DNA from: an uncultured Flavobacteriales bacterium
Lineage (GTDB): Bacteria; Bacteroidota; Bacteroidia; Flavobacteriales; Crocinitomicaceae
Direction: 5' to 3'
Length of the DNA stretch: 64,000 bases
NCBI GenBank assembly: GCA_946482515.1
Contig: CAMLRS010000003.1
Location: 301,906 to 365,905 of the forward strand
The position numbers and the translations under genes are program-made. A model generated the notes under the pieces. That model was not told where the DNA came from. It searched no databases and worked only from the letters and a program-made list of their open reading frames with translations. Positions 1 to 8,983 of this stretch are shown one piece after another. How positions within the stretch are numbered: the first letter of the stretch is position 1; each line of letters opens with the position of its first letter.

Positions 1-1169
1 GGAATACCGATTCCCTGATCCTTGATCACAATCAGAATGGATGTATCGGAAGCGCCGATGGAAACCCGCACGTCTTTATTCTCGGAATACTTGCAGCCGT
101 TGCCAATGACGTTCGAGAAGGCAAGATGCAGCAATTGCTCGTTACCGAAAACGCGTAGCTTTTCCGAGTTTTCCGGCAGCATTTCGAGGTCGGTATCGAT
201 GGTGCATTCAGGATAGATTTTTCCCATTGTAGCAATGGCATCCATCAGCACCTGGTCAACACGCAGCTCCGTGAAATTTTTGGCTTTGGAAGTAAATCCC
301 GTCTGCGCCAGGAATAATAATGCCTGGGTTTTGCGATCGAGCTTGTCGGCTTCTTCTACAATCACCTCCAGTGCTTCAATGTAATCGCTTGCCGGACGTT
401 CTTTGGCAAGGGTTACTTCAGCAATTCCAATGATGGAGGTCAGTGGGGTACGCAATTCGTGTGACGCGTTCGAGATGAAATTGTTCTGCGTCTCAAATGA
501 TGTTTCGAGTCGGTCGAGCATGTTGTTGAATGTACCGGTCAGCTCGTCGAGCTCATCCCCACGATCGTTGTATTCGAGTCGGTGGTTAAGCTTTTCCGTG
601 CTGATAAGGTTCACCGTTCGGGTAATGTTGTGGATCGGACGGAAGATATAGCGGGTGATGAGCAGCGAGAACAGGATGGCAAATAACACGACACCGATGA
701 CGGAAGCCCAGATAATGCCGGCAATGTAGTTGAGTTCCTGATTGGCATATGAGTTCGTAGCCGATACCACAACAATGTGATTGTTATAGGTAATGCCGCA
801 GTAAAAAACGTGCTTCCGGCTGTAATTGGCCGAGCCTTTCGTCCGGATATTGTCGATGAAGCTCATCGGAACTTTGATTGCTCTGGCTTTTGATTGCAAC
901 AAGTTCTGGTCGTCCATCGGCAAGATATAATGTTGCTCGTCACCCAGCTGCTCCAGGTACTTTTTACGCAAATCCCGGAACGCATCGGAGTTCTCTTCAC
1001 TCTTATCGAGGTTGATCTTGGCAGTCGTAATGGCACGGATTTCCAGTCGCTTGTAGAAATCTTCGTACGAATAATTGTAAAGCGAATAGTAAATAATGGC
1101 ACTGTAAATACCGATGATCGGAATAAAGAATCCGACAATGAGCAGCAACAATCGCGTTCTAATTTTCAT
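1..1169 (-). CDS. Sensor histidine kinase (partial, C-terminus beyond left edge)
   Basis: This is the membrane sensor kinase of a two-component system. Translating back from the ATG at 1169 gives an N-terminal membrane segment (LLLLIVGFFIPIIGI), a periplasmic sensor region, a second membrane segment around residues 155-175, a HAMP-like stretch, and an H-box NASHELRTPLTS with the phospho-accepting His at about residue 237. The N-box (NVIGNGCKYS) and the start of the G1 box (DQGIGIP) follow, after which the frame leaves the window. The start overlaps the stop of the upstream response regulator by 11 bases, so the two are co-transcribed and probably translationally coupled. The sensed signal cannot be read from the sequence. 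The family assignment is firm; only the ATP-binding lid and C-terminus are missing. Confidence 0.93.
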   Translation of the reverse strand, partial: MKIRTRLLLLIVGFFIPIIGIYSAIIYYSLYNYSYEDFYKRLEIRAITTAKINLDKSEENSDAFRDLRKKYLEQLGDEQHYILPMDDQNLLQSKARAIKVPMSFIDNIRTKGSANYSRKHVFYCGITYNNHIVVVSATNSYANQELNYIAGIIWASVIGVVLFAILFSLLITRYIFRPIHNITRTVNLISTEKLNHRLEYNDRGDELDELTGTFNNMLDRLETSFETQNNFISNASHELRTPLTSIIGIAEVTLAKERPASDYIEALEVIVEEADKLDRKTQALLFLAQTGFTSKAKNFTELRVDQVLMDAIATMGKIYPECTIDTDLEMLPENSEKLRVFGNEQLLHLAFSNVIGNGCKYSENKDVRVSIGASDTSILIVIKDQGIGI

Positions 1170-1872
1170 CGTCCGTTTTTAAAACATAGCCCATTCCGAT
1201 GACTGTATGGATCAGTTTGCGTTTTCCGGACGCATCGAGCTTTTTGCGCAGATAATTGACGTAAACATCTACCACATTGGTTCCCATGTTGTAATTGATG
1301 CCCCAGACTTCTTCGAGGATATCCATCCGGGACAACACGCGTCCGGGGTTTTTCAGAAACAGCAGGAGTAACCGGTATTCCGTCGATGTCAGGTTCAGCA
1401 GCGTTCCGTCACGCTTCACTGTTTTCGTGTAATCATTCAGCTCGATGTCTTCAAACGAAAGCACCTCGGTGTCCTGCTGTTGCTGATTATTGTCGTTAAT
1501 GTCTGCACGCCGCAGCAGCGATTTGACACGGGCGAGCAGCTCGATGAAACGGAATGGCTTCACCAGGTAATCGTCGGCACCTTTATCGAGGCCTACGACC
1601 ACATTTTCGGAAGTACCGAGCGCCGTCAGGAAAAGAATGGGCGTTTTTGGGTCTTTTTCGCGAATACGTCCGCAGACTTCCAGTCCGGAAATACCAGGTA
1701 GCATAATATCGAGCAAAATGACGTCGAATTTACCATTCAGCGCCATTTGTAAGCCTGTAGGTCCGTCCAGTGCCACGCTCACTTCATAGCCTTCCTCGGT
1801 GAGCCCTTTCTGAATGAAGGTAACGACATGGACTTCATCTTCGACCAGGAGTATTTTTCGCTTCAGTCCCAT
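1159..1872 (-). CDS. OmpR/PhoB-family response regulator
   Basis: This 237-aa DNA-binding response regulator is the partner of the overlapping histidine kinase. Residues 5-120 form the receiver domain, with the acidic pair E11/D12, the phospho-acceptor D55 (VILLDIMLPG), the conserved Thr of FLTAL and the Lys of VKPF. A short Gln-rich linker (NNQQQQD) leads to a C-terminal winged helix of about 95 residues (TSTEYRLLLLFL, GTNVVDVYVNYLRKKL). It is transcribed away from the AraC-type gene across a 109-bp gap. The target genes are unknown. Confidence 0.95.
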   Translation of the reverse strand: MGLKRKILLVEDEVHVVTFIQKGLTEEGYEVSVALDGPTGLQMALNGKFDVILLDIMLPGISGLEVCGRIREKDPKTPILFLTALGTSENVVVGLDKGADDYLVKPFRFIELLARVKSLLRRADINDNNQQQQDTEVLSFEDIELNDYTKTVKRDGTLLNLTSTEYRLLLLFLKNPGRVLSRMDILEEVWGINYNMGTNVVDVYVNYLRKKLDASGKRKLIHTVIGMGYVLKTDDEN

Positions 1873-1942
1873 AATGCTGGCTGAAATTACGGTTTTCCGA
1901 CGAAAAACAAGCTTCAGTGACCAACCTGTATGAACGGCTTTT

Positions 1943-1974
1943 TTGTAGTAACTTGTGAAAGAAACGTAACTTCG
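1943..1974 (+). promoter_or_regulatory. Weak candidate promoter of the AraC-type gene
   Basis: TTG at 1943-1945, a 21-bp spacer and TAACTTCG at 1967-1974 (one mismatch to TAnnTTTG) sit just 7 bases before the ATG at 1982. This is a pattern match only. Confidence 0.3.
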
Positions 1975-1981
1975 GTCTGTT

Positions 1982-2758
1982 ATGAATTACCGTTACCAGC
2001 GACCGCATCCGACGTTAGCACCTTATGTCCGCACGATCGTCGTATTGGATGGAACGCCGCCATCGGAAACCCTGTTGCCCTTGTTTACGAATGGCATGCA
2101 GGCGTTGGTTTGCCGAACGGAAAAAGATCCCGAAGGCAAGGAAGTCGTCCGCGAGCTGGCATTGTATGGCAAATCCATCCCGGTGGAACAATGGACGATT
2201 GATGCGAACAGCACGATCATCGTTTACTTTTTTCAACCCTTTGCGCTTGCGCCGATCTTTCACCTGCCCGTAGCTCAGCTGATGGAAGCGCCGGTTGATC
2301 TGTCGCTCTGGAACCCGCAATTGATTACTGCTCTGCGGACACAAATGCTGTACGCTGCTTCGACAAAAGAAAAAACAAACATCCTCGATCATTTTGTGAT
2401 TGGTCAGCTACAGCAGCGTGAACGGGAGTGCGAGATCATCCGTTATGCCACCGATCGGCTCATGCATCGTTCAGGCGCGGAAGCTCTGGCAGATGTACTC
2501 AGCGAATTACAGCTCACCGAACGGACTTTCCAGCGAATTTTCAAGAAATACGTCGGCATCACGCCGGGACAATACCGCCGCATTTGCCAGTTCCAGCTGT
2601 CGTTTACGCAACTGAAATCAGGGAACTACGAAAAGCTCACCGATGTGGCCTTCGACAACGGTTTCGCCGATCAAAGCCATTTCATCCGCGCGTTCAAAGA
2701 ATTCACCCAAACGACTCCGAACAGCTATCTGCGCTCTGGTCTGAAAGAAAAATCCTGA
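1982..2758 (+). CDS. AraC-family transcriptional regulator
   Basis: This is a 258-aa transcription factor. The N-terminal ~150 residues resemble the DUF6597-type sensory half found in many Bacteroidota AraC proteins (HPTLAPYVRTIVVL near the start). The C-terminal ~100 residues carry the double helix-turn-helix, with the family signature LTERTFQRIFKKYVGITPGQ and VAFDNGFADQSHFIRAFKEF. It stands between the divergent two-component system and a VOC protein gene, which may be a target by position, although the VOC gene has its own promoter-like box. The ligand is unknown. Confidence 0.93.
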   Translation: MNYRYQRPHPTLAPYVRTIVVLDGTPPSETLLPLFTNGMQALVCRTEKDPEGKEVVRELALYGKSIPVEQWTIDANSTIIVYFFQPFALAPIFHLPVAQLMEAPVDLSLWNPQLITALRTQMLYAASTKEKTNILDHFVIGQLQQRERECEIIRYATDRLMHRSGAEALADVLSELQLTERTFQRIFKKYVGITPGQYRRICQFQLSFTQLKSGNYEKLTDVAFDNGFADQSHFIRAFKEFTQTTPNSYLRSGLKEKS

Positions 2759-2896
2759 CACCGCGAATGGGCGAATTAACACGAATAGGGTCGTTATTTT
2801 GAGGTGTGCATAACACGTTTACTTCGCGAAAATTTGCTAATTCGCGGGAAAGTGTTGCGTGTCGGTTTTATTCTATTGCGAGCCGCACGACTTTCC

Positions 2897-2904
2897 TACG
2901 TTTG
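2897..2904 (+). promoter_or_regulatory. Promoter -7 box TACGTTTG before the VOC gene
   Basis: This is a perfect match to the Bacteroidota -7 consensus TAnnTTTG, with a TTG at 2876-2878 (18-bp spacer), 16 bases ahead of the ATG at 2921. It supports 2921 as the start over the longer in-frame extension to 2804. Confidence 0.6.
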
Positions 2905-2920
2905 CAGAAACACAAGACAT

Positions 2921-3775
2921 ATGAAAGAACAAATCACACCCTGCCTTTGGTTCGATGGCCAGGCAGCAGAAGCCGCAGCTTTGTACTGCTCCGTTTTCGC
3001 CGATGCCAAGATCGTGGCGCAATCGCCGATCGTAACAGAAATCAGCGTGGCCGGACAGCATATTACCTTACTGGATGGCGGCCCGAAATACCAGCCCAAT
3101 CCTTCCATTTCGTTTTATTACATCTGCGAAACGATGGACGAGCTGAACCGCATCTGGCAGGCTTTCCTTCCCGAAGGAAACGTCATGATGGCACTCGGCA
3201 GCTATCCGTGGGGCGAACAATATGGCTGGATCACTGACAAATATGGCGTTTCGTGGCAAATTGCTTTGGGTAAGATCAGCGACGTAGGGCAGAAGATCAC
3301 ACCTTGTATGCTCTTCACCGGCAAGCAATATGGCAACGCAGAAGCGGCGATAGAACATTACACTTCCGTTTTCAACGATGCGAAGGTCGACGGCATTTTA
3401 CGCTACGGAGCCAACGAGCAGCCAGACCGGGAAGGCTATGTGAAACACGCACAGATCGAGCTCAATGGTCAGAAGCTGATGCTGATGGAAAGCAACGCCA
3501 ATCACCGTTTTGGCTTTACGGAAGGCATTTCCCTGACTATTCATTGTGAAACACAGGAAGAGATCGACTATTACTGGAACCGACTCACCGAAAGTGGTGG
3601 TGAAGAAAGCATGTGCGGCTGGCTGAAAGATCAGTTCGGTGTTTCGTGGCAGATCATCCCGAATGTACTCGGACAGATCATGAGCGATCCTGCCAAAGCC
3701 GGAAAAGCTGCCCAGGCATTCATGTCGATGCGAAAGCTGAATATCGAGCAGATTGTGCAGGCTTCCATTGCCTGA
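2921..3775 (+). CDS. Double-domain VOC-family protein (PhnB / 3-demethylubiquinone methyltransferase-like)
   Basis: This 284-aa protein has two tandem vicinal-oxygen-chelate domains of the PhnB type. Domain 1 (residues 1-125) begins MKEQITPCLWFDGQAAEAA and ends with GWITDKYGVSWQIAL. Domain 2 (130-284) begins KITPCMLFTGKQYGNAEAA and ends with GWLKDQFGVSWQIIP. Each half has the typical VOC closing motif (D.(Y/F)GVSWQI). Members of this family include metal-dependent enzymes and binding proteins, and the substrate here is unknown. The start at 2921 is chosen because family similarity begins there and a promoter box lies immediately upstream. A stem-loop follows the gene at 3825. Confidence 0.9.
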   Translation: MKEQITPCLWFDGQAAEAAALYCSVFADAKIVAQSPIVTEISVAGQHITLLDGGPKYQPNPSISFYYICETMDELNRIWQAFLPEGNVMMALGSYPWGEQYGWITDKYGVSWQIALGKISDVGQKITPCMLFTGKQYGNAEAAIEHYTSVFNDAKVDGILRYGANEQPDREGYVKHAQIELNGQKLMLMESNANHRFGFTEGISLTIHCETQEEIDYYWNRLTESGGEESMCGWLKDQFGVSWQIIPNVLGQIMSDPAKAGKAAQAFMSMRKLNIEQIVQASIA

Positions 3776-3824
3776 ATTATGACAAACGGCTGTTGAAACA
3801 ATTGAAAACGACGTATTTTTAATT

Positions 3825-3853
3825 CGGGTTCCTGGGAAAGAGGAACCCGTTTT
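3825..3853 (+). terminator. Stem-loop with T-run between the VOC and DUF6624 genes
   Basis: CGGGTTCCT (3825-3833) can pair with AGGAACCCG (3841-3849) and is followed by TTTT. It lies 50 bases after the VOC stop and 23 bases before the next ATG, so it is probably an intrinsic terminator. A TATTTTTA box just ahead (3814-3821) leaves open that it is a 5'-leader hairpin of the next gene. Confidence 0.6.
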
Positions 3854-3875
3854 TACGTTGCAATTCACTTACACT

Positions 3876-4868
3876 ATGAAACAGCTTTTCCTGATCGCAC
3901 TGGTATTTCTGAGCACTTCACTGGCTCATGGGCAAGGCGTTACAGTCGAATACACGCAATTGGTCCAAAAAGCGGATTCGTTGTATGCTGCGAAAGAATA
4001 CGCAAAATCAGCAGTGAACTATTCCGCGGCATTCCGCTCAAATGGCTGGAAAGCTTATCCCAATGATCGCTACAATGCAGCCTGTTCTTGGGCGCTTTCG
4101 GGAGTTCCGGATAGTGCATTCGTGCATCTGAACAAGATTGCCACACTGTCGGATTATAGTAATTATGATCACATTACGACCGATCCAGACCTGGTTTCGC
4201 TACACAAAGACGAGCGGTGGAACTCGCTTATCGAGATCGTTAAGCAAAACAAGGAAAAGTTCGAGGCAAACTACAATTGGCCGTTGAAAGCCGAGCTGGA
4301 AGCCATTCGCGTGGAAGATCAGAAATACCGGCAGGAAGCAGTACAGCTCGCTGAAAAACATGGCTGGGATTCACCTGAGATGAAAGCGCTGTGGAAAATC
4401 ATAGGTGAAAAGGACTCGATCAACCTGATTAAAATCACGGCAATTCTCGATAAATACGGCTGGGTAGGCCCGGATATAGTGGGAGTTGAGGGAAATGGCA
4501 CGTTGTTTCTGGTCATTCAGCATTCTGATCAGCTCACACAGGAAAAATACCTGCCGATGATGCGCGAAGCCGTGCAGAAAGGAAATGCATATCCGGCACA
4601 ACTGGCACTGCTGGAAGATCGTGTAGCACTTGGACAAGGCAAACGACAGACGTATGGCAGTCAGATCGGTCGTGATACCGAAACGAATGTGTACTACGTA
4701 CAACCGCTCGAAGATCCCGATAACGTAGATAAAAGAAGGGCAGAAATGGGACTCGGGCCGTTAGCTGAATACGTCAATTACTGGCAAATCGTCTGGGATG
4801 TTGAACAATACAAAAAAGACCTGCCGATGCTGGAGGAACTGGAGAAGCGGCAACGTCAGCATAACTGA
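3876..4868 (+). CDS. Secreted DUF6624-like protein
   Basis: This 330-aa protein is exported by a Sec signal peptide (MKQLFLIALVFLSTSLAHGQ, cleavage after AHG or GQ). Residues 25-130 look TPR-like (ADSLYAAKEYAKSAVNYSAAF, then YNAACSWALSGVPDSAFVHL). The C-terminal half, with HGWDSPEMKALWKIIGEKD, DKYGWVGPDIVG and LALLEDRVALGQGKRQTYG, matches the DUF6624 family, whose function is unknown. The ATG at 3876 is preferred over an upstream TTG at 3858 because the signal peptide starts there. The cobalamin riboswitch of metE follows about 90 bases downstream. Confidence 0.8.
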   Translation: MKQLFLIALVFLSTSLAHGQGVTVEYTQLVQKADSLYAAKEYAKSAVNYSAAFRSNGWKAYPNDRYNAACSWALSGVPDSAFVHLNKIATLSDYSNYDHITTDPDLVSLHKDERWNSLIEIVKQNKEKFEANYNWPLKAELEAIRVEDQKYRQEAVQLAEKHGWDSPEMKALWKIIGEKDSINLIKITAILDKYGWVGPDIVGVEGNGTLFLVIQHSDQLTQEKYLPMMREAVQKGNAYPAQLALLEDRVALGQGKRQTYGSQIGRDTETNVYYVQPLEDPDNVDKRRAEMGLGPLAEYVNYWQIVWDVEQYKKDLPMLEELEKRQRQHN

Positions 4869-4956
4869 TCCGATTGCGCTGCTAAATTGTTTCAGTACTG
4901 GTTTCAAAGATTGTATTACTTTAGTTCCCGAAAAAGTTCTTTACTATCCTCATCAA

Positions 4957-5127
4957 CCGGAAAAGGTTTTACTTAGCTGTGAATTAATAGGGAATCGTGT
5001 GTGAATCACGAACTGTCGCGCAACTGTAAGTAACATACCGGGTTTTTGTCCATGAGTATCCACTGTCCCGACTTGTCGGGATGGGAAGGACGACAAAAAC
5101 TGTTACAAGTCAGGAGACCTGCCTGTT
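4957..5127 (+). ncRNA. Cobalamin (B12) riboswitch upstream of metE
   Basis: Conserved elements occur in the expected order: AATAGGGAAT with GTGAAT (about 4985-5005), ACTGTCGCGCAACTGTAA (5012-5029), then CCACTG (5060-5065) and GGGAAGG (5083-5089) closing an internal arm. GTTTTTGTC (5042-5050) pairs with GACAAAAAC (5092-5100). The B12 box reads AGTCAGGAGACCTGCC (5109-5124). It sits directly ahead of metE, the cobalamin-independent methionine synthase, which such switches turn off when B12 is plentiful. I infer the same here. The expression platform should lie in 5127-5350, but I could not resolve a terminator with confidence. Two palindromic repeats interrupt or abut the element. Confidence 0.92.
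5066..5081. repeat. Palindrome inside the riboswitch (TCCCGACTTGTCGGGA)
   Basis: This is a perfect 7-bp inverted repeat with a TT spacer, located between the conserved CCACTG and GGGAAGG of the cobalamin riboswitch. It extends a variable hairpin of the aptamer rather than breaking a conserved element. Confidence 0.7.
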
Positions 5128-5131
5128 CCGA

Positions 5132-5151
5132 CCTGTCTGCCGTCAGGCAGG
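5132..5151. repeat. Palindromic repeat of the CCTGYCTG...CAGGCAGG family, copy 1
   Basis: CCTGTCTG (5132-5139) and CAGGCAGG (5144-5151) form an 8-bp stem with one G-T pair. The 20-bp unit differs by one base from the copy at 42071-42090. It follows the B12 box by about 8 bases, in the likely expression platform. Confidence 0.75.
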
Positions 5152-5353
5152 ATTGACAATGCTTTCGCGATCTGAAGCGTCGGTCAGGTATGATGTCCAT
5201 TCCCGTTCCGGGATATGCTCCCCGTTGTGAAGCGGCGCCAGGTATATCGCGTTTTTTCGGTTGGTCATAATCCCTTTCATTTCATTCGTTTCGCTGGCAT
5301 TGCGAGTTAGCACAAGGCTTTTAACTGATTTATTCATTTAAAACGCACAACAG
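5152..5353 (+). other. metE leader downstream of the riboswitch
   Basis: This stretch has no convincing gene. It contains the sequence GCTTTCGCGATCTGAAGC (5161-5178), whose ends can pair as a small hairpin. A short minus-strand frame of 64 codons (5143-5337) has no recognisable features and is judged spurious. The region presumably holds the riboswitch expression platform. Confidence 0.5.
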
Positions 5354-7675
5354 ATGCAAACGAACAATCTTGGCTACCCGCGTATTGGTAGCAACAGAGA
5401 GCTCAAAAAAGCCTGCGAGCAGTTTTGGTCCGGTAACTTATCGGCCGAAGAGCTGCTACATGCCGGAAGACAAATCCGTCTTCACAACTGGAAGCTCCAG
5501 CAACAAGCCGGAATCAACCTGATTCCCTCAAACGATTTCTCTTTTTACGATCAGGTGCTTGATATGTCCCTGACCGTAGGAGCAATCCCGAAACGGTACC
5601 ACGATGTGATCCGCAACAATTCGCACGTGGAGCTGGATCTTTATTTCGCGATGGCCCGAGGCTATCAGCAGGAAGGTCTCGACATCACCGCCATGGAAAT
5701 GACCAAGTGGTTCGATACCAACTACCATTACATCGTTCCGGAATTTCAGAAGAACCAGCAATTCCGGCTGTTTTCCCATAAAATCGTCAATGAGTTCGCC
5801 GAAGCGGCCAGTGCCGGCATCCTGACAAAACCAGTCATTTTAGGCCCGGTTTCTTATTTGTTGCTCGGAAAAGAGAAAGAAGAAGGCTTCGATCGCATCG
5901 ACCTGATCAAAAACCTGCTGCCGGTTTACCTCGAAATCCTTTCAGAGCTGAAGCAGCACCAGGTACAATGGGTGCAATTCGACGAGCCTTTCCTGAGCCT
6001 CGATCTTGATGTCAAAACGAAAGCGGCATTCGAGAACGTTTATGCGACCATTCGCAGGGAATTCCCGACGCTGAAAATCCTCGTTGCGACATATTTCGAA
6101 GGATTGAAGGACAACCTTTCGCTGGCAGCTTCTTTGCCGGTGAATGCGATACACGTCGATCTCGTGCGCTGCCCGGAGCAATTGGAAGCAGTATTGAAAG
6201 TATTGCCGAAAAAAATGACCCTTTCACTCGGCGTTGTCGACGGCAGAAATATCTGGAAGAACGATTTTCAACGATCGATTGCTGTCATCCGCACGGCTGT
6301 TGAACAGCTGGGAGAAGAACGTGTATTTGTGGCGCCGTCCTGCTCGTTGTTGCATGTTCCATGCGATCTTGACCTGGAAACGAACGAAGACACGCTGACA
6401 CCGGAAGTGAAGCAATGGATGGCTTTTGCGAAGCAGAAAATCAGCGAAGTCGTGACTTTGTGCGAGCTCGTTTCTGAGAACTCAGGTGAAGCGGCCGTGG
6501 AACAGCTGATGGACAATATGCGCTGCATCGAAGCCCGCAAGACCTCGCGGCTGATTCACGATCACCTGGTCAAGCAGCGTGTGGAAGCGCTTACCGTGGC
6601 CGATGTCAAGCGCCAGAGTACGTTCGATCAGCGAAAAGACAAACAGCACAAGGCACTGAATCTGCCGCTGTTTCCAACAACAACCATTGGCTCGTTTCCA
6701 CAAACAACCGAAGTACGCAGCTGGCGGGCCCGTTTCAAAAAAGGTGAGCTTTCCCCAACACAATACGATGATCTGATCGCTGAAGAAACGGCAGAAACCA
6801 TCCGTTTCCAGGAAGAAACAGGCCTGGATGTGCTCGTTCACGGCGAATTCGAGCGCAACGATATGGTGGAATATTTCGGAGAACAGCTCGACGGATTCGT
6901 GTTCACCAAAAACGGCTGGGTACAAAGCTACGGCAGCCGCTGTGTGAAGCCTCCGGTGATTTTCGGCGATGTAAGTCGTCCGGCACCAATGACCGTTCGC
7001 TGGTCAGCCTACGCGCAATCGCTCACCGAAAAGCCGGTCAAAGGCATGCTCACCGGGCCGGTAACGATTCTGCAATGGTCGTTTGTGCGCGACGATCAAC
7101 CGCGTTCGGAAACCTGTACGCAGATTGCGCTCGCCATCCGCGATGAAGTTGCCGACCTGCAAGCGGCTGGTATCCGCGTGATCCAGATCGACGAGCCGGC
7201 GATCCGTGAAGGACTCCCACTTCGTAAAGCCGATTGGAAAAATTACCTCAACTGGGCCGTTCGGGCATTCCGGATCTCGGCCAGCGTGGCAAAAGACGAG
7301 ACGCAGATTCATACGCATATGTGCTATTCGGAGTTCAACGATATCATTCAGCACATTGCCGATATGGATGCCGATGTGATCACGATCGAATGTTCGCGTT
7401 CCCAGATGGAATTGCTCGATGCGTTTGCCGATTTCAATTATCCAAACGAAATCGGGCCGGGTGTTTATGATATTCACTCACCGCGTGTTCCGTCAAAAGC
7501 CGAAATGGTGGCATTGATGGAAAAAGCAATGGCCGTGATTCCGAAAGAACAGCTGTGGATCAATCCCGATTGCGGATTGAAAACCCGCCATTGGGAGGAA
7601 ACCCGGAAAGCGTTGACCGAGATGGTCGCAGCAGCATCCGGACTGCGGGAATTGATAGCGCACCCCGTAGTTTGA
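5354..7675 (+). CDS. metE: Cobalamin-independent methionine synthase
   Basis: This is 5-methyltetrahydropteroyltriglutamate-homocysteine methyltransferase, 773 aa and full length for the family. It catalyses the last step of methionine synthesis by moving a methyl group from methyl-folate to homocysteine in the cytosol. The N-terminal folate barrel begins [20 protein letters not shown]. The C-terminal catalytic barrel carries the zinc ligands by alignment with E. coli MetE: H655 and C657 (HTHMCYS), E679 (ITIECSRS) and C740 (NPDCGLKTR). A cobalamin riboswitch lies upstream, consistent with repression when B12 allows the alternative enzyme MetH to be used. A hairpin follows the stop. Confidence 0.98.
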   Translation: MQTNNLGYPRIGSNRELKKACEQFWSGNLSAEELLHAGRQIRLHNWKLQQQAGINLIPSNDFSFYDQVLDMSLTVGAIPKRYHDVIRNNSHVELDLYFAMARGYQQEGLDITAMEMTKWFDTNYHYIVPEFQKNQQFRLFSHKIVNEFAEAASAGILTKPVILGPVSYLLLGKEKEEGFDRIDLIKNLLPVYLEILSELKQHQVQWVQFDEPFLSLDLDVKTKAAFENVYATIRREFPTLKILVATYFEGLKDNLSLAASLPVNAIHVDLVRCPEQLEAVLKVLPKKMTLSLGVVDGRNIWKNDFQRSIAVIRTAVEQLGEERVFVAPSCSLLHVPCDLDLETNEDTLTPEVKQWMAFAKQKISEVVTLCELVSENSGEAAVEQLMDNMRCIEARKTSRLIHDHLVKQRVEALTVADVKRQSTFDQRKDKQHKALNLPLFPTTTIGSFPQTTEVRSWRARFKKGELSPTQYDDLIAEETAETIRFQEETGLDVLVHGEFERNDMVEYFGEQLDGFVFTKNGWVQSYGSRCVKPPVIFGDVSRPAPMTVRWSAYAQSLTEKPVKGMLTGPVTILQWSFVRDDQPRSETCTQIALAIRDEVADLQAAGIRVIQIDEPAIREGLPLRKADWKNYLNWAVRAFRISASVAKDETQIHTHMCYSEFNDIIQHIADMDADVITIECSRSQMELLDAFADFNYPNEIGPGVYDIHSPRVPSKAEMVALMEKAMAVIPKEQLWINPDCGLKTRHWEETRKALTEMVAAASGLRELIAHPVV

Positions 7676-7681
7676 TGCAGA

Positions 7682-7720
7682 AAGTCGGGCTGGTGCTGTA
7701 TCCGGCCCGACTTCTAACTC
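7682..7720 (+). terminator. Hairpin after metE
   Basis: AAGTCGGGC (7682-7690) pairs over 9 bp with GCCCGACTT (7705-7713), followed only by an interrupted T-rich stretch (CTAACTCCTTTT). It is probably a leaky terminator between metE and the CWC gene. Confidence 0.5.
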
Positions 7721-7736
7721 CTTTTCCGTTTAACGT

Positions 7737-7982
7737 ATGTGTACACACGAACAGGTAAGATGCCCGCGCTGCAATGCCGGATTTGAATGTAAAGTAGGAT
7801 CAATCCTGCTTTGTCAGTGTACTGTCGTTTCTTTGTCGATCGAAGAGCGCAGTTTTATCAGTGATCGTTACGATGATTGCCTGTGTGCCAATTGCATGCG
7901 GGAAATGAAAAAAGCTTATCACCGTTACCTGCTGGAACAAAAGCTCAATCAGATCTCCACATTATTTAAAGACAAACCGTAA
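7737..7982 (+). CDS. Cysteine-rich CWC family small protein
   Basis: This 81-aa protein matches the Cys-rich CWC family: CPRCNAGFECKVGSILLCQC at residues 9-28, then CLCANCMREMKK. Eight cysteines in CxxC-type pairs suggest zinc binding. No signal peptide is present, so it is probably cytosolic. Its role is unknown. It sits between metE and a thioesterase gene that starts 9 bases after its stop, so it is likely co-transcribed with the latter. Confidence 0.85.
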   Translation: MCTHEQVRCPRCNAGFECKVGSILLCQCTVVSLSIEERSFISDRYDDCLCANCMREMKKAYHRYLLEQKLNQISTLFKDKP

Positions 7983-7991
7983 TTCAGATAC

Positions 7992-8378
7992 ATGACAACA
8001 GAAGAACGCATTCAGCAAGCGGAAACGCGCATTTTCAAAGCTGTATTTCCCAGCACAACCAATCATTACGACACCTTATTCGGAGGAACGGCCATGCAGC
8101 TCATGGACGAAGTAGCTTTCATTGCCGCCACACGCTTCAGCCGCCAGCGCATGGTAACCGTGAGCAGCGACCGCATCGATTTCAAGAAGCCCATTCCGGC
8201 CGGAACGATCGTTGAGCTCATCGGAAAAGTGACCTACCTCGGAAAAACCAGTCTCAAGATCCGTGTGGAAATTTATGTCGAGCAAATGTATTCCGACCAG
8301 CGCGAAAAAGCCGTGACAGGTGAATTTACCTTCGTTGCGATTGATGAAGACAAAAAGCCGGTGAAGATCCTTTTATAG
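7992..8378 (+). CDS. Acyl-CoA thioesterase (hotdog fold)
   Basis: This 128-aa single hotdog-domain protein belongs to the YciA/BFIT-type acyl-CoA thioesterase family and hydrolyses acyl-CoA to free acid and CoA. The signature segment NHYDTLFGGTAMQLMDEVA (residues 20-38) carries the conserved Asn and Asp of the active site. RIDFKKPIPAGTIVELIGKV and TYLGKTSLKIRVEIYVE form the following strands. Preferred chain length cannot be told from the sequence. The CWC gene lies 9 bases upstream. Confidence 0.92.
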   Translation: MTTEERIQQAETRIFKAVFPSTTNHYDTLFGGTAMQLMDEVAFIAATRFSRQRMVTVSSDRIDFKKPIPAGTIVELIGKVTYLGKTSLKIRVEIYVEQMYSDQREKAVTGEFTFVAIDEDKKPVKILL

Positions 8379-8455
8379 GTGAATTATCAATTATGAATGA
8401 TCAATTATCAAGGAGCTGTCGTGATAAGAAAATTGAAAATGAGGTAGCCGATTTT
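8379..8455. repeat. AT-rich degenerate intergenic repeat between convergent genes
   Basis: The spacer contains gaattatcaattatgaatga and tcaattatcaagg, a re-used AATTATGA/ATCAATTA word pattern. It resembles the short-word spacers found elsewhere in this window. No clear terminator was seen. Confidence 0.45.
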
Positions 8456-8980
8456 TTATAAAACTTCAGTCTTGCGGGGAAGCAATCCGACAATTCCAAA
8501 GCCATAGAAAAAAATCCAGTGGCCGGAGATCAGGCGTATGTGCTGCGAACGAAGGTCATGGTATTCCCATTCGGTGATAGATGAGATCGAGCCATGATCA
8601 TTTAGCACAAACATGCCGTTCTGGATTTCAGGCGTACCGGACTGGGAAAAGTCGTTGACGAAGAAGAAATTAAGAGCTGTATAGACCATGCAAAGGGCTA
8701 AAAGTACGATCGCGATCACAGGAAGTCCTTTAAAAACGGCTTTGTAGAATTCAAATCCGCTCAACCGGTCCTTCCTCAAAGGTGATTGAAAGCCTTGTTG
8801 CTTGTAGTGAAAAATTACAGGGATGAGCACGGCGAACATGCCAAGTTGTAAGATCATCTTTGCAGCCATACTGAAACCGGGGTCTATGTGAAACCAGCAG
8901 ATCACATGAACGATGATGGAAACCGTGAAGCCGGTAATGGCTAAAATAAAGGCGAACAGACGAAGGGATGGATTCATCAT
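8456..8980 (-). CDS. Hypothetical membrane protein at the end of the secretion operon
   Basis: This 174-aa protein has three or four predicted membrane segments: LFAFILAITGFTVSIIVHVI near residues 8-27, AAKMILQLGMFAVLIPVIF near 40-58, and GLPVIAIVLLALCMVYTAL near 86-104. A possible fourth lies at WIFFYGFGIVGLL. I do not recognise a family. It starts 3 bases after the stop of the C-like gene, so it is the last gene of the T2SS-like operon by position. The link to secretion is inference only. Confidence 0.75.
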   Translation of the reverse strand: MMNPSLRLFAFILAITGFTVSIIVHVICWFHIDPGFSMAAKMILQLGMFAVLIPVIFHYKQQGFQSPLRKDRLSGFEFYKAVFKGLPVIAIVLLALCMVYTALNFFFVNDFSQSGTPEIQNGMFVLNDHGSISSITEWEYHDLRSQHIRLISGHWIFFYGFGIVGLLPRKTEVL

Positions 8981-8983
8981 AGA

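Noticed and set aside
5143..5337. 64-codon minus-strand frame in the metE leader
   Set aside because: It lies in the riboswitch expression platform and overlaps a palindromic repeat. It has no features and no promoter box.
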